Below, in pieces: positions 14,955 through 23,961 of a stretch of 31,519 nucleotides of DNA; the stretch's first letter is position 1, and each line of letters opens with the position of its first letter. The stretch spans positions 1-31,519 of the forward strand of contig JACQUC010000007.1 in NCBI GenBank assembly GCA_016210495.1. The letters are read 5' to 3'. The notes below the pieces were generated by a model. That model did no database searches. It was given only the letters and a program-made list of their open reading frames with translations, and had not been told where the DNA came from. This stretch comes from Chloroflexota bacterium. GTDB lineage: Bacteria; Chloroflexota; FW602-bin22; JACPRP01. A program made the translations under genes and the position numbers.

Positions 14955-17597
14955 ATGTTGCGTTTCGTTCTTATCTCGATTTTGACTGTCCTCGCGAGCG
15001 GCTGTACCACGCTCGCCGACGTCGAGAACATCCAGGACAGGGCTACCGAGCCCGCTCCTAGAACAGACGGCAACCTGACTGTCGGCCAGTCGTTCGTATC
15101 CCATTACGCGGGCTTGCAGGCCATCGAGGTCTTACCCGTCGTCTATCAGGGAGACACTGCGCCGCCGGGTATCCTGACATTTCGCTTACTCGCGAGCGAC
15201 AAGGGCAGTAACATCGAGCTGGCGAATAGCCAGGTCAAGATCGCCGACCTCGCGCACAACGTCCCGCGTCGTCTTGAGTTCTCGCCCGTAGCCGATTCGA
15301 AGGACAGGCCATTCTATTTTTCCGTCGAAGTAGGTGGAACGGCGGGGGAGAGCAGGGTCTCGCTATGGAGCACGAAACAGGACAGATACCCACAGGGCTC
15401 GCTATACGTCGACGGCAAGGAGGCTGCTGGCGACCTCACTTTTCGCACCTATTACCAGTACAGCATCTGGGCGATGCTAGCTGACCTGGCAAGGGGGATT
15501 GGAGAGCACTTCTGGGCGCTCGTGCCCCTCATAGCCATCTTTCTGCTGCCGGGTTACGTGCTGCTAACGCTCCATCCCAAAAGAGCTGATTACGATGCGG
15601 CAGAGGTCATCGCCCTATCTACCGGCCTGAGCATTGCCGCCATAGGTGTTGGATTCCTGTTTGCAAAGCTATCAGGCCTAAGAATCGATGATTCGTCCGT
15701 CAGGCTAGGCGCAGGCTTGCTGGCCATCCTCTCTTTCGTCGTCTTCCTGAGAGGCCGCTTGGCGCGCACCTGTATGGCTTATTTAGGGCGAGGTGCCGTC
15801 CCCACCCCACCACAGCATCCTTCCGCAGAAGGACGCACTACGGTCGTGGGGAGGGCCTGTCCCCTCTCCCTCTGGTCCTTCCCTCGTTTGGAAGAAGATC
15901 GAGGGAAGGACTGGGAGAGGGTCAGGGTGAGGGCGTCTCCCGCCCGCTCAGGATACGTGCCGTTCCCACCTCTTCCACAAGCCCCAGGTAGCCATCCGTG
16001 GCCGTCCCGAGACAAGGCCCTGTTCTCTGCCTGCCTGGCCCTGGTCGTGCTGGTCACGGCCGCTATCCGCTATCTGCACATCCGTGACGCGATCGTGCCT
16101 CTTTGGGTAGACTCCGTGCAGCACGCGGAGATAGTCGAGCTAATCGTTGCCAACGGCGGCCTGCCCGATTCGTACAGGCCGTTTGTGGATCTGGAGCCTT
16201 TCTCATACCATTTTGGCTTTCACGCGTCAGTTGCCCTGTTCCACTGGCTAGCAGGAATCGACATGCCAGGTTCCATGCTAGTGGTCGGCCAGGCGCTCAA
16301 CGTGCTGATGGTCCTGTCGACATATGCGCTGGCCAACAGGCTGATGAGAAGTCGTATCGCAGGGCTGGTGAGCGCAGCGGTCGTGGGCTTGATCTCGGTG
16401 ATGCCTGCCTACTACGTGACCTGGGGCAGATACACCCAACTCGCGGGAATGGTCATGCTGCCTATTGCCATAGTTTTGATGCTGGACCTGCTCGGCGCGA
16501 GCCGAGGAATGCCGTCACTTCGCTTGCTGGCCCTCGCGGCTATCACTACCGGCGGACTGGTAATCGCCCATCCTCGCGTGACGGTCTTCTATTTATGTTT
16601 CCTCGTGGCATATCTCGGCCTCGATCTAGTTTCGTCGCGGAGGGATTGGCGCGACTCTGCGTCACGGCTGCTCCGAATGATAATAGTCCTTGGCTCCGGT
16701 TTCGTCCTCGTCTCGCCCTGGGTCTGGACCATCCTGGGCTCGATTGTCGCCAGAACGTGGCGAGGGGCGTCGATGGGGACCGCGTCCTACAATCCGTTTC
16801 CATTTGGGTATGTCACGTCCTTGCACGATAAGTGGCTGATCGCCATTGCGGCTGGCGGGCTGCTGTTGGCCTTGCGAAGGTGGAGGTCGGCGGACTCGAA
16901 GCACGTCTCTGCCTGGCTGGTTGGGGCATGGGCATGCTTGATGATACTCAGCGCGAATATCGATCGCTTCGGGCTGCCGGGTGCGACGATGATCGGCAAC
17001 GGGGCGCTGGCCATCGCGCTGTTCTTGCCTCTTGCTCTGCTCGATGGCTATCTTGTGTCGGCCCTGGCAAAGGAGCTTAAGCTCTTGAGCTGGCCATTCG
17101 CGGCGAAGCTAACGGCGGCAGTCGGCTTGATCGCCATCGGCCTCTACGGTGCGCAGGGCTTGCTGGGCGTAGTCAATCCCATAACCTCTATCTTCCTCCG
17201 GCAGGACAGGGCGGCGATGGAGTGGATAGCGGGAAATACGCCGCGCGACGCCAAGTTCTTGATCAACACCTACCACTGGCAGTTCGGTATGTATGTGGGG
17301 TCAGACGGTGGCTACTGGATTCCGGCGCTGACGGGGAGGAAGGCATCCTTGCCGTCGCTGGTGTACACCTTGGGCGGTTCCGAGGGCACCCAGGCGATAA
17401 GCCTGGAGGCAGAACAGGCCGCCAATGGGGCCTTGATCGAAGCGGAAATGAAGAGATTCCTGAAAGACCACGGCATCGGCTACATCTACCTCGGATATCG
17501 TGGTGGCTCGCTCCTGCCGGACAAGTTCACCGGCAAACCCGGCTACGAGACGGTGTACGCGAAGGGTGGTGTGTGGGTGTTCAAGGTCGTGGATTAG
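14955..17597 (+). CDS. Large multi-span membrane protein with lipobox, possible GT-C glycosyltransferase
   Basis: The product has 880 residues. The N-terminus is signal-like and ends in a lipobox, LASGC with C17. An extracytoplasmic beta-rich domain follows (about 20-180). Then come many membrane segments, a WVDSVQHAEIVELI loop typical of GT-C-like proteins, and a soluble tail with YLGYRGG. It may be a polyprenyl-phosphate-sugar-dependent glycosyltransferase, but no family assignment is certain. Residues about 279-352, between membrane segments, are Pro/Arg-rich and include an in-frame copy of a 78-bp dispersed repeat, so this loop is a likely insertion. It is divergent from the GT2 operon and convergent with the GT-C gene at 17601, with 3 bp between stops. 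Confidence 0.75.
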   Translation: MLRFVLISILTVLASGCTTLADVENIQDRATEPAPRTDGNLTVGQSFVSHYAGLQAIEVLPVVYQGDTAPPGILTFRLLASDKGSNIELANSQVKIADLAHNVPRRLEFSPVADSKDRPFYFSVEVGGTAGESRVSLWSTKQDRYPQGSLYVDGKEAAGDLTFRTYYQYSIWAMLADLARGIGEHFWALVPLIAIFLLPGYVLLTLHPKRADYDAAEVIALSTGLSIAAIGVGFLFAKLSGLRIDDSSVRLGAGLLAILSFVVFLRGRLARTCMAYLGRGAVPTPPQHPSAEGRTTVVGRACPLSLWSFPRLEEDRGKDWERVRVRASPARSGYVPFPPLPQAPGSHPWPSRDKALFSACLALVVLVTAAIRYLHIRDAIVPLWVDSVQHAEIVELIVANGGLPDSYRPFVDLEPFSYHFGFHASVALFHWLAGIDMPGSMLVVGQALNVLMVLSTYALANRLMRSRIAGLVSAAVVGLISVMPAYYVTWGRYTQLAGMVMLPIAIVLMLDLLGASRGMPSLRLLALAAITTGGLVIAHPRVTVFYLCFLVAYLGLDLVSSRRDWRDSASRLLRMIIVLGSGFVLVSPWVWTILGSIVARTWRGASMGTASYNPFPFGYVTSLHDKWLIAIAAGGLLLALRRWRSADSKHVSAWLVGAWACLMILSANIDRFGLPGATMIGNGALAIALFLPLALLDGYLVSALAKELKLLSWPFAAKLTAAVGLIAIGLYGAQGLLGVVNPITSIFLRQDRAAMEWIAGNTPRDAKFLINTYHWQFGMYVGSDGGYWIPALTGRKASLPSLVYTLGGSEGTQAISLEAEQAANGALIEAEMKRFLKDHGIGYIYLGYRGGSLLPDKFTGKPGYETVYAKGGVWVFKVVD
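15818..15933. repeat. Dispersed hairpin repeats inside a coding sequence (includes 78-bp copy 2)
   Basis: Positions 15856-15933 repeat 13251-13328 in inverted orientation with one mismatch. The stem GTCCTTCCCTCG (15875-15886) / CGAGGGAAGGAC (15900-15911) is perfect. Positions 15818-15835 repeat 5503-5520 exactly. The reading frame stays open across both. Confidence 0.9.
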
Positions 17598-17600
17598 GCA

Positions 17601-19322
17601 TCATTTCGGCATCCCAGCCACGTAGTCCAGCGCCACCTCGTGCTGGCCATACCAGTACACCCTCAACTCTTGCAGATCGTGCCCATTGGGGCTATCGAAT
17701 CGAAAAGGGACCTCGACGAAGCCGCGCCCCGCAACTTCGCTGGCTTGAAGCTCCAGCGAGCTCAGCAAGGTGGTAGCGTCCGACGCCTGCCGCCACACCT
17801 CGATGCGGGCGACCTTGCCGTCGGCGGTTCCCGGTTCAGCGCGAAGTCGTATGGTCAGCAATGTTTCCCCTTTGAGCAGCCATATCGGGTCTCGCCAAAG
17901 CAGATAGCCGGAACGATCTCGCCACGGCCTGGCAACACGTGACTGCCCGTCTTGAGCGGATGGATCGTCGACCGTAGAGCCGATCTCGCTCGGCGTGTTG
18001 TGGGCAAGCACGAAGAACAGCGGCGCTGTCACGAAGGATGGTGTCACATTATTCAGATCCAAGCTGCCCAGGAGATTCTGCCACACCGACATCTCCTGGT
18101 AGTGGCGGAACATCGCGCTTTCACGTGTGCCACCAGCGCGGGCGAAATCTAGACCCGGGAATCTTGCTGCCGAGATCGCAATGCCCAGGCTGAGGACCGC
18201 CAGGACCAAGAGTGCGACACGGGGCAGAGTTGATCGTCCGCGATGGATGCCATAGGCCAGTGGAGCCACCAGCAATGGCAGGACCGGCACGAGGTAGCGT
18301 GGAGGGATCGCCAGGCCGGCCCACCACACGTCATTCATCGAGCCGAGCCACAGGGCGGCCATGAACAGGATTGCCACCTCGGCGGAGAGTCGAGTTCGCC
18401 GGACGAGGGCTGCTGCCAAGGCCGTCAGCGCCAGAGCATATATGGGCGACCGGAGCAACAGGCCGCCCTCGCGGTCGATGAGCATCCCCAGCAGACCATC
18501 GATCGTGTACGGCGAGACGATGGGAGGTACGGATCGGGGTCCGCTCGGCCACGGATTGCCGTACCATTCCTGATACAGCAGCAGCATCGCGACCGAAGAG
18601 AGGACCAGCGGAAGCGCGAGAGCCAGCATCTGTCGTCGACCGGTGGGAGTTCGGAACCAGTGGGCCATCGCGATCAGGTAGAGCAACCCCATCAGTGCGA
18701 AGAACTTGCCGTGCAGCCACGGCAAGCTCGCCAGCGCGCTTCCGATGACGAGGCTGCTTACGACCGCGGTTTTGACCTTGTTTGGCTCCGCCGCAGCTTG
18801 GCCGACGACGACCACAGCCCACGTGATTATCGTCGCCGCGACGGTCTCCGGAAAGATTTGGCTGGAATATAGCATCATCGGCAAGGTAAGCGCCAGTAGG
18901 ATAGTTGCGATTGCGGCGCCCGGGCCCTGGGGCGCGCAGCGTCGTGCCAGGATTAGCATACCCGCAACCGTGAGAACAGCCAGCACCACGAGGGTCAGAG
19001 TTGCCCCCATCCGGCCTGCCAGCGCGTACCCGGGAGCAAGAACGGCGGGTAGGCCAACGTAGTGGAGAGTAAATCGAGCACCAACATTGCCAAAAACGCG
19101 TGTCAAGTCGTAGCCAAGCTTGCCTTGATAGAACGCCCGGTAGTCCTGGTTGAGGAGGTTGTTGTTCACGTCGAAATCGTGGTCGTTGACCAGGCTGTGT
19201 GTCATCAGTAGGTAGCGCGGCTCGTCACCTGTTATGTCGTAGCCCAGCACTTTCAAAGCTAGAGCTAGATACACCAAGCCGATCAAAATCAGCAACGCCA
19301 GGTCCCATCGGTTTTTCCGCAT
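17601..19322 (-). CDS. GT-C membrane glycosyltransferase (GT39/GT83-like)
   Basis: The 573-residue integral membrane protein opens with a hydrophobic segment (LALLILIGLVYLALAL). Next comes YDITGDEPRYL with D33-E34, the acidic pair in the first outer loop that is usual for polyprenyl-phosphate-sugar-dependent enzymes. About ten further membrane segments run to residue 400. A soluble C-terminal part of about 150 residues follows, probably extracytoplasmic and beta-rich. It would move a sugar from a lipid carrier to a glycan or lipid outside the membrane. It is the last gene of the minus-strand cluster from 26237, 42 bp after the radical SAM gene. I see no convincing ribosome site near ATG 19322. 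The acceptor is unknown. Confidence 0.8.
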   Translation of the reverse strand: MRKNRWDLALLILIGLVYLALALKVLGYDITGDEPRYLLMTHSLVNDHDFDVNNNLLNQDYRAFYQGKLGYDLTRVFGNVGARFTLHYVGLPAVLAPGYALAGRMGATLTLVVLAVLTVAGMLILARRCAPQGPGAAIATILLALTLPMMLYSSQIFPETVAATIITWAVVVVGQAAAEPNKVKTAVVSSLVIGSALASLPWLHGKFFALMGLLYLIAMAHWFRTPTGRRQMLALALPLVLSSVAMLLLYQEWYGNPWPSGPRSVPPIVSPYTIDGLLGMLIDREGGLLLRSPIYALALTALAAALVRRTRLSAEVAILFMAALWLGSMNDVWWAGLAIPPRYLVPVLPLLVAPLAYGIHRGRSTLPRVALLVLAVLSLGIAISAARFPGLDFARAGGTRESAMFRHYQEMSVWQNLLGSLDLNNVTPSFVTAPLFFVLAHNTPSEIGSTVDDPSAQDGQSRVARPWRDRSGYLLWRDPIWLLKGETLLTIRLRAEPGTADGKVARIEVWRQASDATTLLSSLELQASEVAGRGFVEVPFRFDSPNGHDLQELRVYWYGQHEVALDYVAGMPK

Positions 19323-19364
19323 TGATAAGACTTTGCACCCCTGGCACTATGTTAGATTCGCGGC

Positions 19365-20921
19365 TCAACGGCCCGGGCGGACGGGCCCGCAGGGCGGTGC
19401 GTTTCTTCGCGCAAGCCTCTCGCCAAGTCCGAGGTTGGCGATCAGTAGCCTGAGCGCTGTCGAGAGGTAGTATCTGACCAGATGCCGGTAGTCCCCGCTA
19501 TCTCGATACGTGGCCCACGCCACCAGCCGGGAACCTTCCAGCCGCACGCGCATCTGTTCTCGCGCCGAAACGCCGGGTAATCTTATCACCTGGCTCAGCC
19601 ATATCGCGCGCGACCAGGCATCCCAATTGCCTATCAGGGCGTCGGGTATCAACCTGTGCCTTAACGCTATGTCGTAGAGCGCGCTTCCCGGATAGGGCGT
19701 CGTCTGGGACCAGCTCATATAGTCCAGGAGACCGCTGTGCATCAGGTGCTTGGCAAAACGCAAGGTGTTCTCGCTCAATTGGTTGTCTTCGAACCTGAGC
19801 TTGCCGTCCTCCTCCCAGACGTTGTTCAGCATAAACAGGCCGAAGACCTTGATGTCGTATCTTTTCAAAATCCGACAGGCCTCGACGACGTCATCTGGCG
19901 TGATACGCTTTTGTATTCCGGCGAGGGTACTCGGATTGCCGCTTTCGACGCCGACGTAGGCGAACCAGCACCCCGATTCGGCCATTGCTCTGGCCAACTC
20001 GTCCGTCAGCGGTCGCGCGCGGAGCGACGCCTTCCACGTCACCCCCAGTTCACGTCTCTTAATTTCATGGCAGATCGCCAGGGCGGCTTCCATATTCGTA
20101 TTGAACTCGTCGCCATTGTCGAAGACCTCACGTATGCCCTGGTGGCGAGCCAACCATTCCAGCTCATCGGCGACGTTGTGTGCCGAGCGAATCCTGTAGC
20201 GCAGCCCACCGGTGCGCCACACCGAGTTCGCGCAGAACGTGCAGTTGAATGGACACCCGCGCGACCACAAGACGTTGGTCTGCGGCTTCTGGCGGAAGAA
20301 GGGCCAGCCCTGATACTTCTTTAGATCGATCAGGTCTCTTGCCGGCCACGGCAGCGAGTCCAGTTCTGGCAAGTAGGGGCGAGGCTGGTTGACCACCGGC
20401 TGCTTCCCATCTCTAAAAGCGATGCCCTTGACCCGGCGGAGCGAGTCGTAATTAAGTGCGCCTTCGCTGCGTACTAAAGATACGAGCTCGTGTAGCGTCG
20501 CCTCTCCTTCGCCGATCCCAACCACGTCGACGTCTGCCCGCTCCAAAGCTTCCTTTGGCAGCGCCGTGGCGTGTGGTCCGCCGACGATCACGCAAACCTT
20601 CCCCAGCCTGCGCCTGACGTCCTGCACCAACCGGTAGGCGCTCATCGCTTCCATCGTCGTATAGGACAGGCAAAGCACATCCGGTGCAAATGCCACGATC
20701 CTCGCCAATGTGTCGGAATAGCTAGCCACCGTGCCGTCGACGACGTCGAGCGTCAGGTCCGGCTGCTTCTCCCTCAGGTAGGCGCCAAGATAGAGGATGC
20801 CAAGGGGAATGTTAGTGCCGATGATCATCTTTCCGTACCAGGGCTTTCGGTACTTCGGCACGTAAACGAACTGAACTTTAACCGGCTTAGTCGCCGTGAT
20901 GTCGATTACTCTGTCATCCAC
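19365..20921 (-). CDS. B12-binding-domain radical SAM protein
   Basis: The enzyme should cleave S-adenosylmethionine at a [4Fe-4S] cluster and may use cobalamin. The N-terminal Rossmann-like B12-binding region (about 14-150) has IPLGILYLGAYLRE, VCVIVGGPHAT and VVGIGEGE. The radical SAM core holds GCPFNCTFC (C223, C227, C230), then DNGDEFNTN and YVGVESGNPSTL. The C-terminal region from about 400 is less conserved. The start is GTG at 20921. Class members include methyltransferases such as HpnP and HpnR, BchE-like cyclases and many uncharacterised proteins. It lies between a SAM methyltransferase and a GT-C gene, so a role in modifying a surface lipid or sugar is plausible but unproven. Confidence 0.92.
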   Translation of the reverse strand: MDDRVIDITATKPVKVQFVYVPKYRKPWYGKMIIGTNIPLGILYLGAYLREKQPDLTLDVVDGTVASYSDTLARIVAFAPDVLCLSYTTMEAMSAYRLVQDVRRRLGKVCVIVGGPHATALPKEALERADVDVVGIGEGEATLHELVSLVRSEGALNYDSLRRVKGIAFRDGKQPVVNQPRPYLPELDSLPWPARDLIDLKKYQGWPFFRQKPQTNVLWSRGCPFNCTFCANSVWRTGGLRYRIRSAHNVADELEWLARHQGIREVFDNGDEFNTNMEAALAICHEIKRRELGVTWKASLRARPLTDELARAMAESGCWFAYVGVESGNPSTLAGIQKRITPDDVVEACRILKRYDIKVFGLFMLNNVWEEDGKLRFEDNQLSENTLRFAKHLMHSGLLDYMSWSQTTPYPGSALYDIALRHRLIPDALIGNWDAWSRAIWLSQVIRLPGVSAREQMRVRLEGSRLVAWATYRDSGDYRHLVRYYLSTALRLLIANLGLGERLARRNAPPCGPVRPGR

Positions 20922-20953
20922 TCCGCATCCACCCCTCAGACACCGTCTCAGGA

Positions 20954-20978
20954 CTGTAGTTCGGGCGCTTGTCCCCTG
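20954..20978. repeat. Degenerate copy of the GT9 54-bp repeat core
   Basis: CTGTAGTTCGGGCGCTTGTC followed by CCCTG resembles the core of the 54-bp units at 11703-11810 (CTGTAGTGCGGGGGCTTGTC followed by CCCCG), with three differences in the first 24 nt. It lies in the 99-bp gap between the methyltransferase and radical SAM genes. There the palindromic pairing is partly lost. Confidence 0.6.
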
Positions 20979-21020
20979 ATACCCCCGCTATGGACGACGC
21001 CCAGCGCCGCACTCCTGGTA

Positions 21021-21767
21021 TCATTGGTTGTTCCCAATGCCGTCCGCGCGAGTACAGATAAACACCTGGCAGTTGGCCAGATTGGTGGGGATGCCGAGGG
21101 CGAACAACGTGGCCACGAACTTCCTGGGACGCTTCAGATACCACCAGAGGTCACCCCACGTACGAGGCAGAGGTCGGTTGTCTCTATGCACTCTAACAAC
21201 CTTAAGGCCGTTGGCCTCGAGCAAGCCCGTCCAGTGGTTTCTGGTGGCATAGCGCTGGATGGGCTGGTCGTCGACGTACATCGAGCCCGATTTCCAGACC
21301 CAGTAGACGTTCCACAGCAGGCCGAACAGGTTTGGCAGCAGAATACAGGCCAGGCCGGTGGGCTTCAAGACGCGAGCTACCTCGCGCACGCCTGCGTCCG
21401 GATGCAAATAATGCTCGAGGCTCCCGATGTTGGTCACAAAGTCAAAGTGCTCGTCGGGGAAAGGTAGTACCTCCCCATCTCCGACCACCAGGGTCTCTAC
21501 CCCTGACCTTTGCGACGCAACCTCTACCGCCGATAAAGAAAGGTCGAGGCCGTAGACGGCAAACCCCGAACGCGCGGCGAAGTGCAGCAAGCTGCCCTCG
21601 CCGCACGAGATGTCCAACAGGCGTGCCCCCGGCTTAATCGGCAAGAGGCCCAGTATCCACACGTAAAAGGAGTCGAGTAGCCGTATGCCCTGGTCAGAGT
21701 ACAACACATCATATTGCAGGCGGCTATCAGAGACCGTGCCGACCCCTGGCTTCCGTATCTCTATCAC
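21021..21767 (-). CDS. Class I SAM-dependent methyltransferase
   Basis: The protein of 248 residues has a Methyltransf_11-type core. Motif I is LLDISCGEGSL (residues 50-60), followed by YGLDLSLSAVEVA, GDGEVLPFPDEHFDFV and SLEHYLHPDAGVREVARVLKPTG. The C-terminal part (WNVYWVWKSGSMYVDDQPIQRY) is like that of enzymes in polysaccharide clusters. GTG at 21767 is preceded by GGAG about 7 nt upstream. It sits between a GT2 and the radical SAM gene in one transcription direction, which suggests methylation of a sugar or lipid carrier. The substrate cannot be told from the sequence. Confidence 0.92.
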   Translation of the reverse strand: MIEIRKPGVGTVSDSRLQYDVLYSDQGIRLLDSFYVWILGLLPIKPGARLLDISCGEGSLLHFAARSGFAVYGLDLSLSAVEVASQRSGVETLVVGDGEVLPFPDEHFDFVTNIGSLEHYLHPDAGVREVARVLKPTGLACILLPNLFGLLWNVYWVWKSGSMYVDDQPIQRYATRNHWTGLLEANGLKVVRVHRDNRPLPRTWGDLWWYLKRPRKFVATLFALGIPTNLANCQVFICTRADGIGNNQ

Positions 21768-21827
21768 CTATTGCTCCACACTGCCATACTTGCTCTCTAG
21801 CGGTTCCTCACGGGACGAGCGATGGGT

Positions 21828-21904
21828 GTCATTCTGAGTCCTTCGAAGAAGGACGAAGAATCTCGGCACACGAAGATCGAGACCCTTCGCTATGCTCAGT
21901 CATT
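21828..21904. repeat. ATTCTGAG / CGAAGAATCTC dispersed repeat pair
   Basis: GTCATTCTGAG (21828-21838), a GTCCTTC-GAA-GAAGGAC hairpin (21838-21854) and CGAAGAATCTC (21854-21864) are followed by a partial inverted copy at about 21879-21904 (GAGACCCTTCGCTATGCTCAG). The 3' arm supplies the GT2 stop codon at 21896-21898. This and flanking sequence fill the 128-bp gap. Confidence 0.7.
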
Positions 21905-22795
21905 ATACCAGCGTTGACGGTCTGTTAGCAGCCCATCGGTGAAGCCGCTCAAATAAGGCTTCAGAAAGCTCCTTTGCCCGCTCCACACGTACCGAAATGC
22001 CGTCCAAACGGCGCTCGAGATGATGAAAGCCCACGCCGTTACGGCTGCCAGGCCCCTGGCGTATCTCTTGTAGAAGATGGCTTTGCTTCTGGCCCGCAGG
22101 TAGGTGCGGCTGGCGACGTCGTCACTCGTGCTGGCCGACACTTTATGCCACATACGAGCCAAGGGCACGTAGCCGATGTCGTATCCGTTTTCCTTTGCGC
22201 GCAGGCAGAAATCCGAATCCTCGTAGTACATAAAGAACCTCGTGTCCAGAAGTCCCACCGCTTCGAAGACCGCGCGAGTGACGAGCATCCCGCATCCGGA
22301 TACCACGTCGACCGGAATGACCGTGTCGACGCCGCACTCGGGAGGCTTGGCAGGCAAGCTTACGATGGCGGGCCAATACCAGTGTCGCCTGCCACCGCCA
22401 TACCATACCCGTTCGCGGTCATCATAGAATAACACGGTAGGCCCCACGATGCCAAGCTTGGGGCGAGCCCTGGTTACTTCCACCAATTGCCCCAACAAAT
22501 GCGGGTCGACGGTGGCGTCGTTGTTCAATATCAGCACATCATCGGCGCCGTGCTCCATGGCAAAGGTTATTGCCACATTCATGCCTGCGGCAAAGCCCAG
22601 GTTCGCCCCCGTTTCCAGCACGCGGACCTCAGGGAATTGCCGCCTCAATCGCTGGACCGAGCCATCCCTTGAGCCATTGTCGACGACGACTATGCGATGG
22701 TTAAGGTAATGCGAGCGCATCACTGACTCGACGCATTCCGCCGTGTCGTCCGGCCGCTCCCAGTTGAGCAGCGCAACGTACACCAGCGGCTCCAT
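21896..22795 (-). CDS. GT2 glycosyltransferase (rhamnosyltransferase-like)
   Basis: The 299-residue protein is an inverting GT-A enzyme of family 2, close in pattern to WbbL/RfbF-type rhamnosyltransferases. Visible motifs are VALLNWERPDDT at the N-terminus, VVVDNGSRDGS, the metal-binding LILNNDATVDP, and FFMYYEDSDFCLRAKENGY, the ED region that holds the likely base. A hydrophobic C-terminal segment (AVTAWAFIISSAVWTAF) may attach it to the membrane. Its ATG overlaps the TGA of the upstream GT4 gene (TGATG), with GAGGG about 8 nt before the start, so translation is coupled. The donor sugar is not determined. The stop falls in a dispersed repeat. Confidence 0.93.
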   Translation of the reverse strand: MEPLVYVALLNWERPDDTAECVESVMRSHYLNHRIVVVDNGSRDGSVQRLRRQFPEVRVLETGANLGFAAGMNVAITFAMEHGADDVLILNNDATVDPHLLGQLVEVTRARPKLGIVGPTVLFYDDRERVWYGGGRRHWYWPAIVSLPAKPPECGVDTVIPVDVVSGCGMLVTRAVFEAVGLLDTRFFMYYEDSDFCLRAKENGYDIGYVPLARMWHKVSASTSDDVASRTYLRARSKAIFYKRYARGLAAVTAWAFIISSAVWTAFRYVWSGQRSFLKPYLSGFTDGLLTDRQRWYND

Positions 22796-23943
22796 CAGTT
22801 TCGGCCCTCATACGTCGAGGCAACGGGTTTCCGCCGTCCTCTTATGCCGTCGTCCCAGAGAATTCCCGAGTTGTAGGGACATCTCTCGACGATTCTTCGC
22901 CACGAGTAGGTTTCCAGAAACGTGTCGGTAACTTCGACACGGGTGGGGTTCTTCAACAAGCCCACGAGGGCGGAGGCGAAGCTGCCCCAGTCGTCGGCGA
23001 CGGTCAATCCCTGCTCCACCGCCTCACTTAGAAGGCCCTCGGCCCCGATCGACGTGCTGACGACAGGCTTGCCGCAGGCAAGGCTCTCGATTATCTTCAG
23101 GCGCGTGCCTCCGCCGATGCGCTGTGGACAAATGCTCACGTCGGCGGCGTTGATAAAATCCTGAATTCTGTCCACCGCTCCGACAAACAAGATGTTTTGA
23201 GACAACTGGCTTGCCGGCGGATTTCTTCCGGCGATCACAAACCTCACCGTCGGCACACTACTCGCCACCCGCGGCAGCAACTCCCTTGCAATAATGTCCA
23301 CGGCCTGCCTGTTGGGCAGGTACTCCAGGGCGCCGAAGAAGAGCACCGTCGGGCGACGATCCAAAGAGAGGCGGTCGTAGGAGGGCGTCGACGTGGAGGG
23401 GAAGAACGTGTCTGTGTCGACACCGTTGGCGACAACTTGTGTCCTGTCGGGCCGAGCGCCCAGGTCAATGATCGTTTGGCGGTCCTGCTCGGAAACGCAG
23501 AAGACGAAGTTGGCGCGACGGCACAGCGCCGCTTCGTACAGCCAGAGTAGCGGCCAGATCGCGCTGCCCATCCGGCGTCGCCGGGCAAATTCCGCATTGA
23601 ACTCGTTTATCACGAACGGCACTCCGGTCAAAGCTCTCAACAGCAGCGCGTGAAAACCCGGCCAAACACACTCGGCCTGGATCACGTCCGGCCGCTCCTG
23701 TGTGATGAGCTGTGTGGCGCGGGATACGAAGACCGGATCGAAAAACTGGGGCAGCCTCCCACGCCTGTTAATCTCAAAGAAGGCCACCGGCAGCGTACAT
23801 TCGGCACGGCCAACCCGGGCAGGCGGACTCACGAGCAGGACATCGTGCGACTGAGCCAGGTGCTTGCAGAAATAGTAGGTTCGGCTCTGCCCACCGTGGA
23901 CGGGAGGAAAGATGCTTGTAGGCGATATGACCATAATCTTCAA
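22795..23943 (-). CDS. GT4 glycosyltransferase
   Basis: This retaining GT-B enzyme of family 4 probably builds a surface polysaccharide or glycolipid in the cytoplasm. The N-terminal domain begins MKIMVISPTSIFPPVHGGQS. The C-terminal domain carries VLFFGALEYLPNRQAVD and GGGTRLKIIESLACGKPVVS, with the nucleotide-contacting Glu region. I place the start at TTG 23943 because GAGGAG lies exactly 7 nt upstream; the longer frame from TTG 23949 leaves only 1 nt. The result is 382 residues. It follows the other GT4 gene by 18 bp and overlaps the GT2 gene by 3 bp. The sugar donor and acceptor are not evident. Confidence 0.93.
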   Translation of the reverse strand: MKIMVISPTSIFPPVHGGQSRTYYFCKHLAQSHDVLLVSPPARVGRAECTLPVAFFEINRRGRLPQFFDPVFVSRATQLITQERPDVIQAECVWPGFHALLLRALTGVPFVINEFNAEFARRRRMGSAIWPLLWLYEAALCRRANFVFCVSEQDRQTIIDLGARPDRTQVVANGVDTDTFFPSTSTPSYDRLSLDRRPTVLFFGALEYLPNRQAVDIIARELLPRVASSVPTVRFVIAGRNPPASQLSQNILFVGAVDRIQDFINAADVSICPQRIGGGTRLKIIESLACGKPVVSTSIGAEGLLSEAVEQGLTVADDWGSFASALVGLLKNPTRVEVTDTFLETYSWRRIVERCPYNSGILWDDGIRGRRKPVASTYEGRN

Positions 23944-23961
23944 GGACAAACTCCTCGGTGC

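Noticed and set aside
16103..16831. 242-codon open frame in another frame of the lipobox protein gene
   Set aside because: It is low-complexity and Arg-rich, has no ribosome site and lies fully within a better-supported gene.
17598..17600. Terminator between convergent genes
   Set aside because: Only 3 bp separate the stops, and no hairpin with a T-run is found at either 3' end.
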